Shown: piece by piece, positions 11,218 to 19,597 of the stretch
How positions within the stretch are numbered: position 1 is the stretch's first letter
How the letters are laid out: every line of letters begins with the position of its first letter
Source of the DNA: Rhizobium sp. Root1334
GTDB taxonomy: Bacteria; Pseudomonadota; Alphaproteobacteria; Rhizobiales; Rhizobiaceae
Length of the DNA: 64,000 bases
Reading direction: 5' to 3'
Assembly: GCF_001426665.1 (NCBI RefSeq)
Contig: NZ_LMEY01000028.1
Location: forward strand, 62,001 to 126,000
Translations under genes and position numbers: made by a program
The notes under the pieces: model-generated
Databases searched by the model: none
Told to the model about the DNA's origin: nothing
Seen by the model: the letters and a program-made list of their open reading frames with translations, nothing else

Positions 11218-12149
11218 CGGCCGTCTGCCTCCGGATCGGTCTCCGGCTTGGCCGGTTGCGATACCATCCGGTCCTTGGCGCCGTACATGACCAGCGGACG
11301 CTCGTCGTCGGTGATGACGGACACTTGCCGCGGATCGGCATCGTCATGCAGGCTCTCGCCCCCGAGCACGAAATGGCGCAGCACACCGCCGAAGGCGAGT
11401 TCGAGGTTTTCGCGGGTAAAGGTTGTTTCGGTCGGTCCATAGGCAAGCACGGTGTTCTTGAGAAGAACCGTGCGATCACAAAACTCCGGCACGCTGCCGA
11501 GATTGTGGGTGGAGACCAGCATGACCCGGCCTTCGTCGCGCAAGCCCATCAACAGGCGGATGATCGCGTCCTCGGTCTTGACGTCGACGCCGGTGAAGGG
11601 TTCGTCGAGCAAGATGACCCGACCGTCCTGCGCCAGTGCGCGGGCCAGGAAGACGCGTTTCTTCTGGCCGCCGGAAAGCTCGCCGATCTGGCGCTTGCGG
11701 AAATCGCTCATGCCAACGCGGGCAAGGGCGGCTTCGACCGCATCGTGATCGGCCTTCTTGGGGATGCGCAGCATATTCATGTGACCGTAGCGGCCCATCA
11801 TCACCACGTCTTCGACAAGAACCGGGAAATTCCAGTCGACTTCCTCGGCCTGCGGCACATAGGCAACGAGGTTCCTCTTCAGCGCTTCCGGCACGGAAAG
11901 CCCAAGCACCGAAATGTCGCCACGGGCCAGCCGGGCAAAGCCCATGATCGCCTTGAACAAGGTCGACTTGCCGCTACCATTGACGCCAACAAGCGCGGTG
12001 ATGGTCCCTGTCGGGATGTCGAAGGAGGCGTCCAGCAAGGCCCGATGGCCGTTGCGATAGGTTACGGTTGCGCCAGAGACGCGTATGCCGCTGCCCGGCT
12101 GCCCGGCCGCCGGCCCCTGACCGGGGCGGGCTTTAACCTGAAGGTTCAT
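11214..12149 (-). CDS. sitB: Manganese/iron ABC transporter ATPase SitB
   Basis: A 311-residue ATPase with Walker [10 protein letters not shown] (about 54-62), signature LSGGQKKR, Walker [13 protein letters not shown] and the switch His in STHN. The C-terminal extension of some 50 residues ([18 protein letters not shown] and on) is charged and is longer than in the enteric proteins. The stop overlaps sitC and the start overlaps sitA, each by 4 bp. Confidence 0.92.
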   Translation of the reverse strand: MNLQVKARPGQGPAAGQPGSGIRVSGATVTYRNGHRALLDASFDIPTGTITALVGVNGSGKSTLFKAIMGFARLARGDISVLGLSVPEALKRNLVAYVPQAEEVDWNFPVLVEDVVMMGRYGHMNMLRIPKKADHDAVEAALARVGMSDFRKRQIGELSGGQKKRVFLARALAQDGRVILLDEPFTGVDVKTEDAIIRLLMGLRDEGRVMLVSTHNLGSVPEFCDRTVLLKNTVLAYGPTETTFTRENLELAFGGVLRHFVLGGESLHDDADPRQVSVITDDERPLVMYGAKDRMVSQPAKPETDPEADGR

Positions 12150-13051
12150 TGCGAAAGACCCTTGGCGATGGTTTCGGACGTGACGCGCAGAAGGTCGATA
12201 TAGGTGGGAACCGGACCGTCCGCCTCGCTCAAGGAATCAACATAGAGCACGCCGCCGTATTTTGCGCCTGTTTCGCGTGCCACCTGCTGTGCCGGGTCGG
12301 GTGAAATCGTGCTTTCGGAGAAGACGACCGGGATATTGTTGGCACGCACCGCATCAATCACCTTGCGAACCTGCTGCGGCGTGCCCTGCTGGTCGGCGTT
12401 GATCGGCCAGAGATAGAGTTCCTTCAAGCCGAAGTCCCGAGTCAGGTAGCTGAAGGCACCTTCGCTCGACACCAGCCAGCGCTTGCCTTCGGGGATTTTG
12501 CCAATCTCGGCGCGGATAGGCGAAATCGCCGCCTCGATCTTCTGCTTATAGGCCTCGGCATTGGCCTTGTAGGTATCCGCGTTAGCTGGGTCGTATTGGA
12601 CGAAAGCATCGCGGATATTGTCGACATAGATCAACGCGGACGACGGCGACATCCAGGCATGCGGGTTGGGCTTGCCGCTGTAGGGGCCTTCTGCAATGCC
12701 CATCGGCTCCACGCCCTCGGATACGACAACCCCGGGAACATTGTCGAAGTTCTGGAAGAATTTTTCAAACCAGAGTTCGAGATTAAGGCCGTTCCACAGG
12801 ATGAGGTTGGCGTCATGCGCCTTCAGGATGTCACGTGGAGTCGGCTGGTAATTATGAATTTCGGCGCCGGGCTTGGTGATCGATTCGACAGTTGCTGCAT
12901 CACCGGCAACGTTCCTGGCCATATCGGCAATCACAGTAAAAGTCGTAACGGCCTTGAATTTCTCCTGCGCCGATGCGGCTCCCGGAGCGAGCGCCATGGC
13001 CGCCAAAGCCGCCGCCACCGCCAAAATCACGCGTTTCGTCTGATCGATCAT
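12146..13051 (-). CDS. sitA: Manganese/iron-binding periplasmic protein SitA
   Basis: A 301-residue cluster A-I (ZnuA/PsaA-like) metal-binding protein. A Sec signal peptide ends near ASA-QE at residue 28. Likely metal ligands are the His in EIHNYQPTP, the His in NPHAWMSP, the Glu in SSEGAFSYL and the Asp in [10 protein letters not shown]. It has no long His-rich loop, which favours Mn2+/Fe2+ over Zn2+. First gene of the operon; the palindromic box at 13109 lies 58 bp upstream of its start. Confidence 0.92.
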   Translation of the reverse strand: MIDQTKRVILAVAAALAAMALAPGAASAQEKFKAVTTFTVIADMARNVAGDAATVESITKPGAEIHNYQPTPRDILKAHDANLILWNGLNLELWFEKFFQNFDNVPGVVVSEGVEPMGIAEGPYSGKPNPHAWMSPSSALIYVDNIRDAFVQYDPANADTYKANAEAYKQKIEAAISPIRAEIGKIPEGKRWLVSSEGAFSYLTRDFGLKELYLWPINADQQGTPQQVRKVIDAVRANNIPVVFSESTISPDPAQQVARETGAKYGGVLYVDSLSEADGPVPTYIDLLRVTSETIAKGLSQ

Positions 13052-13108
13052 CCCATACTCCCATGATTGTCATCGACAGAACTATGTGAATGGTCTGCAC
13101 AAGTCAAT

Positions 13109-13127
13109 GCAAATGAGAAGCATTCGC
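13109..13127. promoter_or_regulatory. Candidate Mur/Fur box shared by sitA and mur
   Basis: The arms GCAAATG and CATTCGC, 5 bp apart, form an inverted repeat with one mismatch. The site lies between the divergent sitABCD operon and the mur gene. In Rhizobium leguminosarum and Sinorhizobium, Mur represses sit genes at AT-rich palindromes of this kind in manganese-replete cells. Function here is inferred from position and shape. Confidence 0.6.
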
Positions 13128-13171
13128 AACTAGCTATTTTCAAACTTGCCTCGCTTGGCTAGTGTGCGCTC

Positions 13172-13600
13172 ATGAAACAGAACAAGAATCGCGTTGCGGA
13201 ATTGGAGGGCGTCCTCAGGGACGGTGGTGTACGCGTGACACGTCAGCGCGCGGCAATCCTGAAGATTCTCGCCACGGCCGAAGACCATCCTGATGCAAGC
13301 GAATTGCACCGCCGGGCAAAGGAAATCGACGCCACGGTCTCGCTCTCGACTGTTTATCGAACACTCTCGGCGCTGGAACAACAAGGCGTCGTGCATCGCC
13401 ACGCCTTTGAAAGCGCCACCGCCCGATTTGAAACCGCCGACGCGCCGCACCACGATCATCTGATCGATATCGATACCGGCGCGGTCATCGAGTTCCGCTC
13501 TGACAAGATCGAGCAGTTGCAAGCCGAGATCGCCGCCGAACTCGGCTACGACCTCGTCCGCCACCGGCTGGAACTTTACTGCCGCAAACGCAAGACTTGA
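13172..13600 (+). CDS. mur: Fur-family manganese uptake regulator Mur
   Basis: A 142-residue Fur-family protein: winged helix (about 10-80, RVTRQRAAILKILATAEDHPDASEL and following STVYRTLSAL) and dimerisation domain with the metal motif ADAPHHDHLIDID. In Rhizobiales the Fur orthologue senses manganese and is named Mur. The gene sits divergent to sitABCD with a shared palindrome. It could be annotated simply as Fur; position favours Mur. Confidence 0.85.
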   Translation: MKQNKNRVAELEGVLRDGGVRVTRQRAAILKILATAEDHPDASELHRRAKEIDATVSLSTVYRTLSALEQQGVVHRHAFESATARFETADAPHHDHLIDIDTGAVIEFRSDKIEQLQAEIAAELGYDLVRHRLELYCRKRKT

Positions 13601-13640
13601 CGGGCATCAGGCAGGGCACACCGAAACGTCCGGACATCAT

Positions 13641-13682
13641 GCCATTGGTATTATTCGCAAGTCGCATTTGAAAATGGAATCT
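13641..13682. repeat. Imperfect direct repeat, copy 1, at IS30 remnant
   Basis: A 42-bp stretch starting GCCATTGGTATTATTCGCAA matches the stretch at 13874-13915 at 33 of 42 positions in the same orientation. It abuts the point where the IS30 reading frame loses similarity to transposases. It probably is the end of a second IS30-type copy. Confidence 0.6.
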
Positions 13683-13685
13683 GCC

Positions 13686-13853
13686 GTCCGGCAGTTCACG
13701 ATCGCGAAACGTGTTGCGCCTGATCTCGCGGTAAATCGTCGAGCGATGACGGCCAAGCTGACGCGCCATCTCCCTGACCGGAACCTTTGCCGCCACGAGA
13801 TGATAAAGACGCCGACGATCGGCAAGGGTGATCTGCGTATAGCATCGAGACAT
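13686..13853 (-). pseudogene. IS30-family transposase, N-terminal fragment
   Basis: About 56 codons encode the start of an IS30 transposase: MSRCYTQITLADRRRLYHLV, then the helix-turn-helix part with VREMARQLGRHRSTIYREIR and the conserved tail TFRDRELPD. After that the frame runs into the repeated end sequence and on into antisense mur with no transposase match. The DDE catalytic domain is missing, so the element cannot move by itself. Confidence 0.75.
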
Positions 13854-13873
13854 GCCAAAATCTCCAAAGTGAA

Positions 13874-13915
13874 GCCATTGAAATTACTGGCATGTCGCAC
13901 TTGGAAATAGAATGT
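13874..13915. repeat. Imperfect direct repeat, copy 2, upstream of IS30 fragment
   Basis: Second copy of the 42-bp repeat (GCCATTGAAATTACTGGCAT start), lying 20 bp upstream of the transposase ATG on the minus strand. This is where the left end of the IS30 element should be, so the repeat is best read as an IS end. Confidence 0.6.
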
Positions 13916-13986
13916 ACCCCGCTACAAAAGAAGATCGCGTAATCTATCTTATGGAACCAAAGTAACGTAGGATGATCACCGGACAA

Positions 13987-15006
13987 TCAGCCCGCAAACC
14001 CCGTCAGAAAAGACGTCAGATTGGCGCTGAGTTCGTCGCAGAGATAACCACCTTCCTGGACGATGACGGTCGGCAAGCCAAGATTGCTGATGGCTTGGGC
14101 AATGCGGGCAAAGCCTGGCGTCGAGACGGAAAGCCCACCGAACGGATCACCTTCGAACGCGTCAAGGCCGAGGGCAACAACCAGCGCATCCGGCGCATAA
14201 GCTTCGATGCGGCGGTTGGCAGCGTCCAGGGCTTCCAGAAATCCGGCGTCGGCGGTCTTGCGTGGCAGCGGCAGATTGTAGTTGTAGCCCAGACCCAGGC
14301 CCTCGCCGCGCTCGTCGGCATTGCCCCAGAAGAACGGATAGAACCGCACCGGATCGGCGTGCAGCGACACCGTCAGGACGTCGCTGCGGCCGTAGAAGAT
14401 TCCTTGCGTGCCGTTACCGTGATGCAGATCCACGTCAAGGATGGCGACACGTTTCGACGACGTCAGCAAATGCTGCGCGGCAATGGCGGAATTGTTGAGG
14501 AAGCAAAACCCGCCAGCGACGTCGGCAAAGGCGTGATGGCCCGGCGGGCGGCAGAGTGCGTAGGTATGGCGTGCACCGGCCAGAACCGCTTCGGCCGCTT
14601 CTACCGCACTCCAGGCACTCCAGCAGGCGCTGCCCCATGTGTCGGCGGAGATCGGGCAAGCCGTGTCGGCCATATGGTAGCCGGCCTGGCCGACAGCCGA
14701 GGCCGGATAGCGTCCGGTCCGCGCCAACGGATGAATATTCGGGATCACCTCCTCCGAGGCGCCCTCGATCCGCTGCCAGCGGAGAAAAATGTTCTGCAGG
14801 AATTCGAGATATTCCGGCGTGTGGACAGCAGCGATCGGTTTCAAGCCATGATCACGCGGCCTAATGATCTCGGATCCGGCGGCTTTTGCGCCCTCCAGCA
14901 GGCGTGCGATCCGCTCCGGCTTTTCCGGATTGGGCTGCGGCGCACCGCTGGAGAGGAACATTTTCGGATCGTGCTTTGCCTGCTCTTGCGCATAGAAGGT
15001 CTTCAT
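13987..15006 (-). CDS. Acetylpolyamine amidohydrolase (HDAC-like)
   Basis: A 339-residue class II histone-deacetylase-fold enzyme. Active-site residues line up with the known acetylpolyamine amidohydrolase of Mycoplana ramosa: H157/H158 in RPPGHHA, zinc ligands D193 and H195 in DVDLHHGNGT, D282 in LGLDAFEGDP, and Y321 in EGGY. These enzymes remove acetyl groups from acetylputrescine, acetylspermidine or similar N-acetyl amines. MKTFYA is preferred as the start over the MGMK six bases upstream. It follows the GNAT gene by 9 bp and is the last gene of a five-gene operon. Confidence 0.88.
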   Translation of the reverse strand: MKTFYAQEQAKHDPKMFLSSGAPQPNPEKPERIARLLEGAKAAGSEIIRPRDHGLKPIAAVHTPEYLEFLQNIFLRWQRIEGASEEVIPNIHPLARTGRYPASAVGQAGYHMADTACPISADTWGSACWSAWSAVEAAEAVLAGARHTYALCRPPGHHAFADVAGGFCFLNNSAIAAQHLLTSSKRVAILDVDLHHGNGTQGIFYGRSDVLTVSLHADPVRFYPFFWGNADERGEGLGLGYNYNLPLPRKTADAGFLEALDAANRRIEAYAPDALVVALGLDAFEGDPFGGLSVSTPGFARIAQAISNLGLPTVIVQEGGYLCDELSANLTSFLTGFAG

Positions 15007-15015
15007 ACCCATTCC

Positions 15016-15528
15016 TCAAACCCCGCTTTCGTGCTGTCCCGCTAGTGCTTCGAACGTCTCGCCATAGGCCGCATGAATCCGTTCTTGCTCGGACCAGGCA
15101 AGTCCCATTCGCTCGTAGAAATGCTGCGCCGAAACATTCTTCGCATCCACCGACAGCCGCAGATAGGTGCCTCCCCCCGCGTGGACATGCGCTGCGGTGT
15201 GGCGCAGAAGCGCCACACCGATGCCAGCGCCCCGAAAGCGCTCTTCGACGACGATGTCCTGAATATAAGCGCCCTTTTGTCCACGCCAGGTCGAGAAGCT
15301 TTGGAAGAACAGACACATGCCGGCAAATTCGCGGTCAATTTCGGCAAGCAGCACCATAAACGCGGGCTGCGGGCCAAAACCATGCTTGCGAAGGTCTTCC
15401 GGCGTTGCCGTGACTTTGCCTTCAGCATCGAGATGCCGGGCAATGCTCAGCAAACCGGTATGGATGAGATGCACGTCTTCAGCCGTTGCGACACGGATTT
15501 CGACGCCCTGGTTCGAGACATCCGCCAT
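15016..15528 (-). CDS. GNAT-family N-acetyltransferase
   Basis: A 170-residue single GNAT domain. The acetyl-CoA pyrophosphate motif is ERFRGAGIGVALLRH (about 96-110), and the C-terminal motif B is NVSAQHFYERMGL. The start shares one base with the stop of the BKACE gene (TGATG), so translation is coupled. Its substrate is likely a small amine of the operon's pathway; being next to an amine deacetylase it may make the N-acetyl intermediate that enzyme releases, but that is inference. Confidence 0.82.
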   Translation of the reverse strand: MADVSNQGVEIRVATAEDVHLIHTGLLSIARHLDAEGKVTATPEDLRKHGFGPQPAFMVLLAEIDREFAGMCLFFQSFSTWRGQKGAYIQDIVVEERFRGAGIGVALLRHTAAHVHAGGGTYLRLSVDAKNVSAQHFYERMGLAWSEQERIHAAYGETFEALAGQHESGV

Positions 15529-16457
15529 CAGAAGGCCACCCGATCGCCGCCCTTGAGCGCCAGCATGGTACGTGCCTCCTCCGGCGTCGCAACCTCCAGC
15601 GACAGGGCTTCAAGGATGGTGCGGATGCGGCTCACCTGCTCTGCATTGGACTTGGCAAGCTCCCCCCGTCCAAGATAGAGGCTGTCTTCCAGCCCGACGC
15701 GAACATTGCCGCCCATCGCAGCTCCCATGGTGATCAATGGCATCTGCTGGCGGCCCGCCGCCAGCACCGAGAAACGATAGTCGGCGCCGAACAGCTTGTC
15801 GGCAATGCGCTTCATATGGCTGAGATTATCGGGATCGGCACCGATGCCGCCGAGAATGCCGAGCACGAACTGAATGAACAGCGGGCCCTTTACCAGCCCG
15901 CGATCATAGAAATGCTTCAGCGAATAGAGATGGCCGACGTCGTAACATTCGAATTCGAAACGCGTGCCACACCCCTCACCCAGCCGCTTCAGAATGTCTT
16001 CGATATCGGCAAACGTGTTCTTGAAGATCGTGCCGCGCGTCGCCTCCAGAAGCTGCGGTTCCCAGTCGTGCTGCCATTCCATGCCGGGCTTGGCGAGCGG
16101 GAAAATGCCGAAATTCATTGAGCCCATATTGAGCGAGCACATTTCCGGCTGCGCCTGCAGCGATGCCGCCAGCCGCTCGTCCAGCGTCATCAGCGAACTG
16201 CCGCCGGTCGAGATATTGATGACGGCATCGGTTGCCTGCTTGATGCGTGGCAGGAATTGCATGAACACAGAGGGATCAGCGGTCGGCCGTCCATCGGCCG
16301 GGTTGCGGGCATGCAGGTGCAGGATCGATGCGCCGGCCTCCGCCGCAGCGATCGCCTGTTCGGCGATCTGGTCCGGCGTTACCGGCAGATACGGACTCAT
16401 CGACGGCGTATGGACGGAGCCGGTAACGGCGCAGGTGATAATGACTTTGTTCTTCAT
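15528..16457 (-). CDS. BKACE-family beta-keto acid cleavage enzyme
   Basis: A 309-residue TIM-barrel enzyme of the former DUF849 family. These enzymes condense a beta-keto acid with acetyl-CoA and split it into acetoacetate and a CoA ester; the prototype Kce acts on 3-keto-5-aminohexanoate in lysine fermentation. Zinc ligands H47 and H49 and R51 are in ILHLHARNPADGRP; the catalytic region continues with INISTGGSS. Substrate range differs widely in the family. The start MKNKVII fits family N-termini; the frame extends upstream without conservation. The aminotransferase ends 10 bp upstream. Confidence 0.87.
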   Translation of the reverse strand: MKNKVIITCAVTGSVHTPSMSPYLPVTPDQIAEQAIAAAEAGASILHLHARNPADGRPTADPSVFMQFLPRIKQATDAVINISTGGSSLMTLDERLAASLQAQPEMCSLNMGSMNFGIFPLAKPGMEWQHDWEPQLLEATRGTIFKNTFADIEDILKRLGEGCGTRFEFECYDVGHLYSLKHFYDRGLVKGPLFIQFVLGILGGIGADPDNLSHMKRIADKLFGADYRFSVLAAGRQQMPLITMGAAMGGNVRVGLEDSLYLGRGELAKSNAEQVSRIRTILEALSLEVATPEEARTMLALKGGDRVAF

Positions 16458-16467
16458 GATCCCGTTC

Positions 16468-17832
16468 TCAGCCGTTGACCGGCAGATCAAGTTCACGTGC
16501 CAGCTGTTCGAAGCTATCGCCCAGGATCGAGACCATTTCGCCGATTTCCGCCGCTGTAATCACCAGCGGCGGGGCAAGGATCAGGTTGTCAGCCTCATAA
16601 CCATCACCGCGAATCCGGCGGGAGTACAGGATCAGCCCCTTGTCGTAAGCGATATCGAGCAGCCGCTGGTTGGTCGCCTGCGCTTTCGGGAAGGATTTGA
16701 AGGTCACCGGATCGGCGACGAGATCTGCACCGATCAGGAGCCCCCTGCCGCGGACTCCGGCGATGAAGGGGAAGCGCTTCGACAGGTTTTCCAGCTCGGA
16801 CTTCAAGAGATCGCCCATTGCGGCAGCATTGGCCTCGACGCCGAGCCGCTCCATCTCTTCGAGGACTGCGAGGCCCGCAGCACAGGCGAGCGGATTGCCG
16901 GCATAGGTATAACCGTGCTGGAAGCCACCCATGTCGAGCACCGGCTTTACCAGCTTTGCCGAGGCAGCCATGGCGCCGAGCGCCGCATAGCCGGAGCCAA
17001 TGCCCTTCGACAGCGTGATGATATCCGGCTTGCAATTCCAGTGATCGCCGCCGAGATATTTGCCGGTGCGCGCAGCACCGCTCATGACTTCGTCGTGGAT
17101 CAGCAGGATACCGTATTTGTCGCAGATCTCGCGGATGCGCGCAAAATAGCTGTCGGGTGCAACCAGGGCCGCTGTTGCCGCGCCGCCGATCGGCTCCATG
17201 ATGAAGGCAACGATGCTTTCCGGCCCTTCGGACAGGATTTTTTCTTCCAGCATATCGGCATAGCGCAAACCACGCTGTTCCATCGTCAGGTTGTCGCGAT
17301 CGCGATAAGCTGTCGGTGCCGGGATGGCCGGCATTGGCTGAATCTGCGGCGCAAAGGTTTCCGTCAGTGCCAGGTCGCCGGTAACGCCAAGCGCACCCAT
17401 CGTGCCGCCGTGATAGGACGGAAACCGGCAGATGACCTTCCAGCGCTTCGGCTGATTGGTGGCAACAGCCCATTGCCGTGCCAGCTTGATCGCCGATTCC
17501 ACCGCTTCCGACCCACCGGAAACGAAGAAGATCCGATCCAGATCCCCGGGCATTTTTCCGGCAAGACGCCGGGCCAGCTCTTCGGCCGGTTGGTTTTCGA
17601 AATGCAGCCGATAGGCGAAACTTGTCTTCTCCATCTGCCGCTTCATGGCTTCAATGACATGGCGGTTACCGTGGCCGATATTGCTGACCATCGGCCCGCT
17701 GGAGCCGTCGATGAAGCGGCGGCCGTCCTCGGTCCAGAAATAAATGCCTTCGGCGCGGTCGACCAGCGGCCGGCGCAGGCGCGTGACATAGAAGAGATGG
17801 GATGCGGGCCGCTCGTTGGCTTGGATGTTCAT
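16468..17832 (-). CDS. Class III (omega) aminotransferase
   Basis: A 454-residue fold-I PLP enzyme. PLP lysine K276 is in ITLSKGIGSGYAALG, the PLP Asp/Glu part is LLIHDEVMSGAARTGK, and the phosphate loop is FFVSGGSEAVESAIK. Class III enzymes act on beta-alanine, gamma-aminobutyrate, taurine, polyamines and beta-amino acids. A beta-amino acid would yield a beta-keto acid, the substrate type of the next enzyme. The gene lies 21 bp after the amidase-like gene in the operon. Confidence 0.88.
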   Translation of the reverse strand: MNIQANERPASHLFYVTRLRRPLVDRAEGIYFWTEDGRRFIDGSSGPMVSNIGHGNRHVIEAMKRQMEKTSFAYRLHFENQPAEELARRLAGKMPGDLDRIFFVSGGSEAVESAIKLARQWAVATNQPKRWKVICRFPSYHGGTMGALGVTGDLALTETFAPQIQPMPAIPAPTAYRDRDNLTMEQRGLRYADMLEEKILSEGPESIVAFIMEPIGGAATAALVAPDSYFARIREICDKYGILLIHDEVMSGAARTGKYLGGDHWNCKPDIITLSKGIGSGYAALGAMAASAKLVKPVLDMGGFQHGYTYAGNPLACAAGLAVLEEMERLGVEANAAAMGDLLKSELENLSKRFPFIAGVRGRGLLIGADLVADPVTFKSFPKAQATNQRLLDIAYDKGLILYSRRIRGDGYEADNLILAPPLVITAAEIGEMVSILGDSFEQLARELDLPVNG

Positions 17833-17853
17833 GATGCTCTGCTCTGGCTGAAT

Positions 17854-19491
17854 TTATCGATTGAGATAGCGGTTAAGCACATTGGCGGTGACGCGCTCCA
17901 CCATGGCGTCCTTCCGCAGCAGGCCCGCCACCCATTCGCAGGTTCCGGCGTGGAAAACCTCGCCCTTCCCCCGCTTGAAATTGATGATCATCCCGTTGCT
18001 GTAGCGGACTTTTTCCATGTTCTCGTCGGAGGCTTCGCCATAGAGGGTTTCGGCGATGAAGCGGCCATCCTCGTCGCCGAAGAACAGGTCTTCGCGCGTC
18101 AGGATATCGCTCTCTTCGACCTGGCTTGCCATACCGAGCGCGAGGATTTCCAGTCCTTCCGGCGCGCCGCTGTCGGCTGTTGGATAAGGCAGTCCATGAC
18201 GGATTTCATAGGCGAGACCATCGACTTCGTAGCCGTAGATATGGCTGTCGGCTCCCAGAAGGTCACCATAGAACAGGCCGGTTCCGGCAAAAGCCCAGTG
18301 ACGCGGCCGGTAGATCGGGAAGCCGCGAACGCCGCGCGGCGCACAACCGCCCCAGCCGGAATAGACGCCATTCGTCGCGTTGAGCCCGAAGGTCAGCGCG
18401 CCGGGACGGCCAATTTCGGGCGCTTCCCAGGAATTGGTGGCACGGGTGACGTCGCCGTTTTGGTAGATCGGGTCTTCCTTGCGGGCCACATATTTGTAGC
18501 AGACCTGCCGCTGCCCCTCATCTTCCAGCCGCGTCTGCCACATGAAATTGCCGGCAAAGCGCGCCACATGCCCGCCCTGATCGACATAGGCGTCGACGGC
18601 GTCGCGCATTTCCCAGGTCCAGTATTCGTCATGGCCAACGAAGACGACGCAGTCGTAGTCGTTCAGTATATCCGGATCGTTGTGCAATTCGTGCTGGCTG
18701 GCGAGATCGACATCGTATCCCACCCGCTCGGCCCAACGGAAAAACTGACTGTCGTAACTGGCCCAGCCGGACGAGGTGTATTTCTTCGAATAGCCGTTGG
18801 CAAAAGCCCATTCCATATGCGGATAACGCGGAATGGTGCCCGGCGGCAGGCTTACTTCCAGCGGCACACGGGGCGCATCCGGCGGCAGTACCACGAAGCC
18901 ACGGCAAAGCGGCCGCTCGATACTGACAGTGGTGGCATACTTGTCGCGGTTCGGGCCAGTGATGCCCTGATAATGGTTCGATCCACCCCAGGTATTATAG
19001 GCTGTCCAGGTGCCGGTGGCGGCAACCTGCAGGATCCGGCCTGGCTTTGGACCGGGTTTTGGCAGGACAATGATCATGTGGTGACACTGGATCGGCTTGC
19101 CGTCGCGTCCCTCGGCCGTCAGCGTGATGCGGTAGGCGCCAGATGGCCAGCTGTCGTGAACCTGGAAAGCAAAGGTCGGTTCCCAGCCGCAGCCGAGCAC
19201 GGAGACCTGATCAGGCGTTTCCTGCCAGGCCGTGGCGATATCATCGGTGCCATAAACGCTTGTCTCGACCGCCCCGTCGCGGACGATCTCCAGCCGGCAG
19301 GAGGACGCTGTCGAGCTGATGTGCAGATCCACCATCTCACCGGGCGCATAAGCGTAAGCGCGCGTATAGCACCAGATCTCGCCACGCTCGCCGTCCATGC
19401 CCGGATATTCGTAATAGTGACCGCGCACCGCCTGATGCCGTTGCTCGGCGGTCAATCCGAAATCGGGGAAAATTTGGGTAGTATCGGTCAC
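17854..19491 (-). CDS. N,N-dimethylformamidase large-subunit-like amidohydrolase
   Basis: A 545-residue protein from a GTG start with GAGG a few bases upstream; the frame is open to an ATG at 19575, but that would run through the LysR-side palindrome. The C-terminal two thirds match the dimethylformamidase large (beta) subunit domain, with WTAYNTWGGSNHY, a DLASQHELHNDPDILNDYD loop and the VGHDEYWTWEMRDAVDAY motif. The family carries an iron centre and cleaves dialkylformamides; the N-terminal 150 residues look like a beta-sandwich. No small subunit gene is seen nearby. First gene of the operon, so it probably acts on the primary substrate. Confidence 0.78.
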   Translation of the reverse strand: MTDTTQIFPDFGLTAEQRHQAVRGHYYEYPGMDGERGEIWCYTRAYAYAPGEMVDLHISSTASSCRLEIVRDGAVETSVYGTDDIATAWQETPDQVSVLGCGWEPTFAFQVHDSWPSGAYRITLTAEGRDGKPIQCHHMIIVLPKPGPKPGRILQVAATGTWTAYNTWGGSNHYQGITGPNRDKYATTVSIERPLCRGFVVLPPDAPRVPLEVSLPPGTIPRYPHMEWAFANGYSKKYTSSGWASYDSQFFRWAERVGYDVDLASQHELHNDPDILNDYDCVVFVGHDEYWTWEMRDAVDAYVDQGGHVARFAGNFMWQTRLEDEGQRQVCYKYVARKEDPIYQNGDVTRATNSWEAPEIGRPGALTFGLNATNGVYSGWGGCAPRGVRGFPIYRPRHWAFAGTGLFYGDLLGADSHIYGYEVDGLAYEIRHGLPYPTADSGAPEGLEILALGMASQVEESDILTREDLFFGDEDGRFIAETLYGEASDENMEKVRYSNGMIINFKRGKGEVFHAGTCEWVAGLLRKDAMVERVTANVLNRYLNR

Positions 19492-19555
19492 GTCACGCCT
19501 CGCTGGGTCTCCGGTGACGACGATCAAACCACAATGGACTTGGCCCGACAAATAC

Positions 19556-19584
19556 ATTAGGTGAAGGACCAGCATTCACCAAAT
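19556..19584. promoter_or_regulatory. Candidate LysR operator
   Basis: Arms ATTAGGTGAA and TTCACCAAAT match as an inverted repeat at 9 of 10 positions, 9 bp apart. It lies between the LysR gene and the divergent operon, 65 bp from the GTG of the amidase-like gene and 13 bp from the LysR start at 19598. LysR proteins usually bind such interrupted palindromes next to their own gene. Confidence 0.55.
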
Positions 19585-19597
19585 GAATGAGGCAACT

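Noticed and set aside
15964-19560. A 1198-codon open frame on the plus strand
   Set aside because: It is antisense to BKACE, aminotransferase and amidase genes, which have clear domains. High-GC rhizobial genes often leave such long open antisense frames, and the translation shows no family motif.
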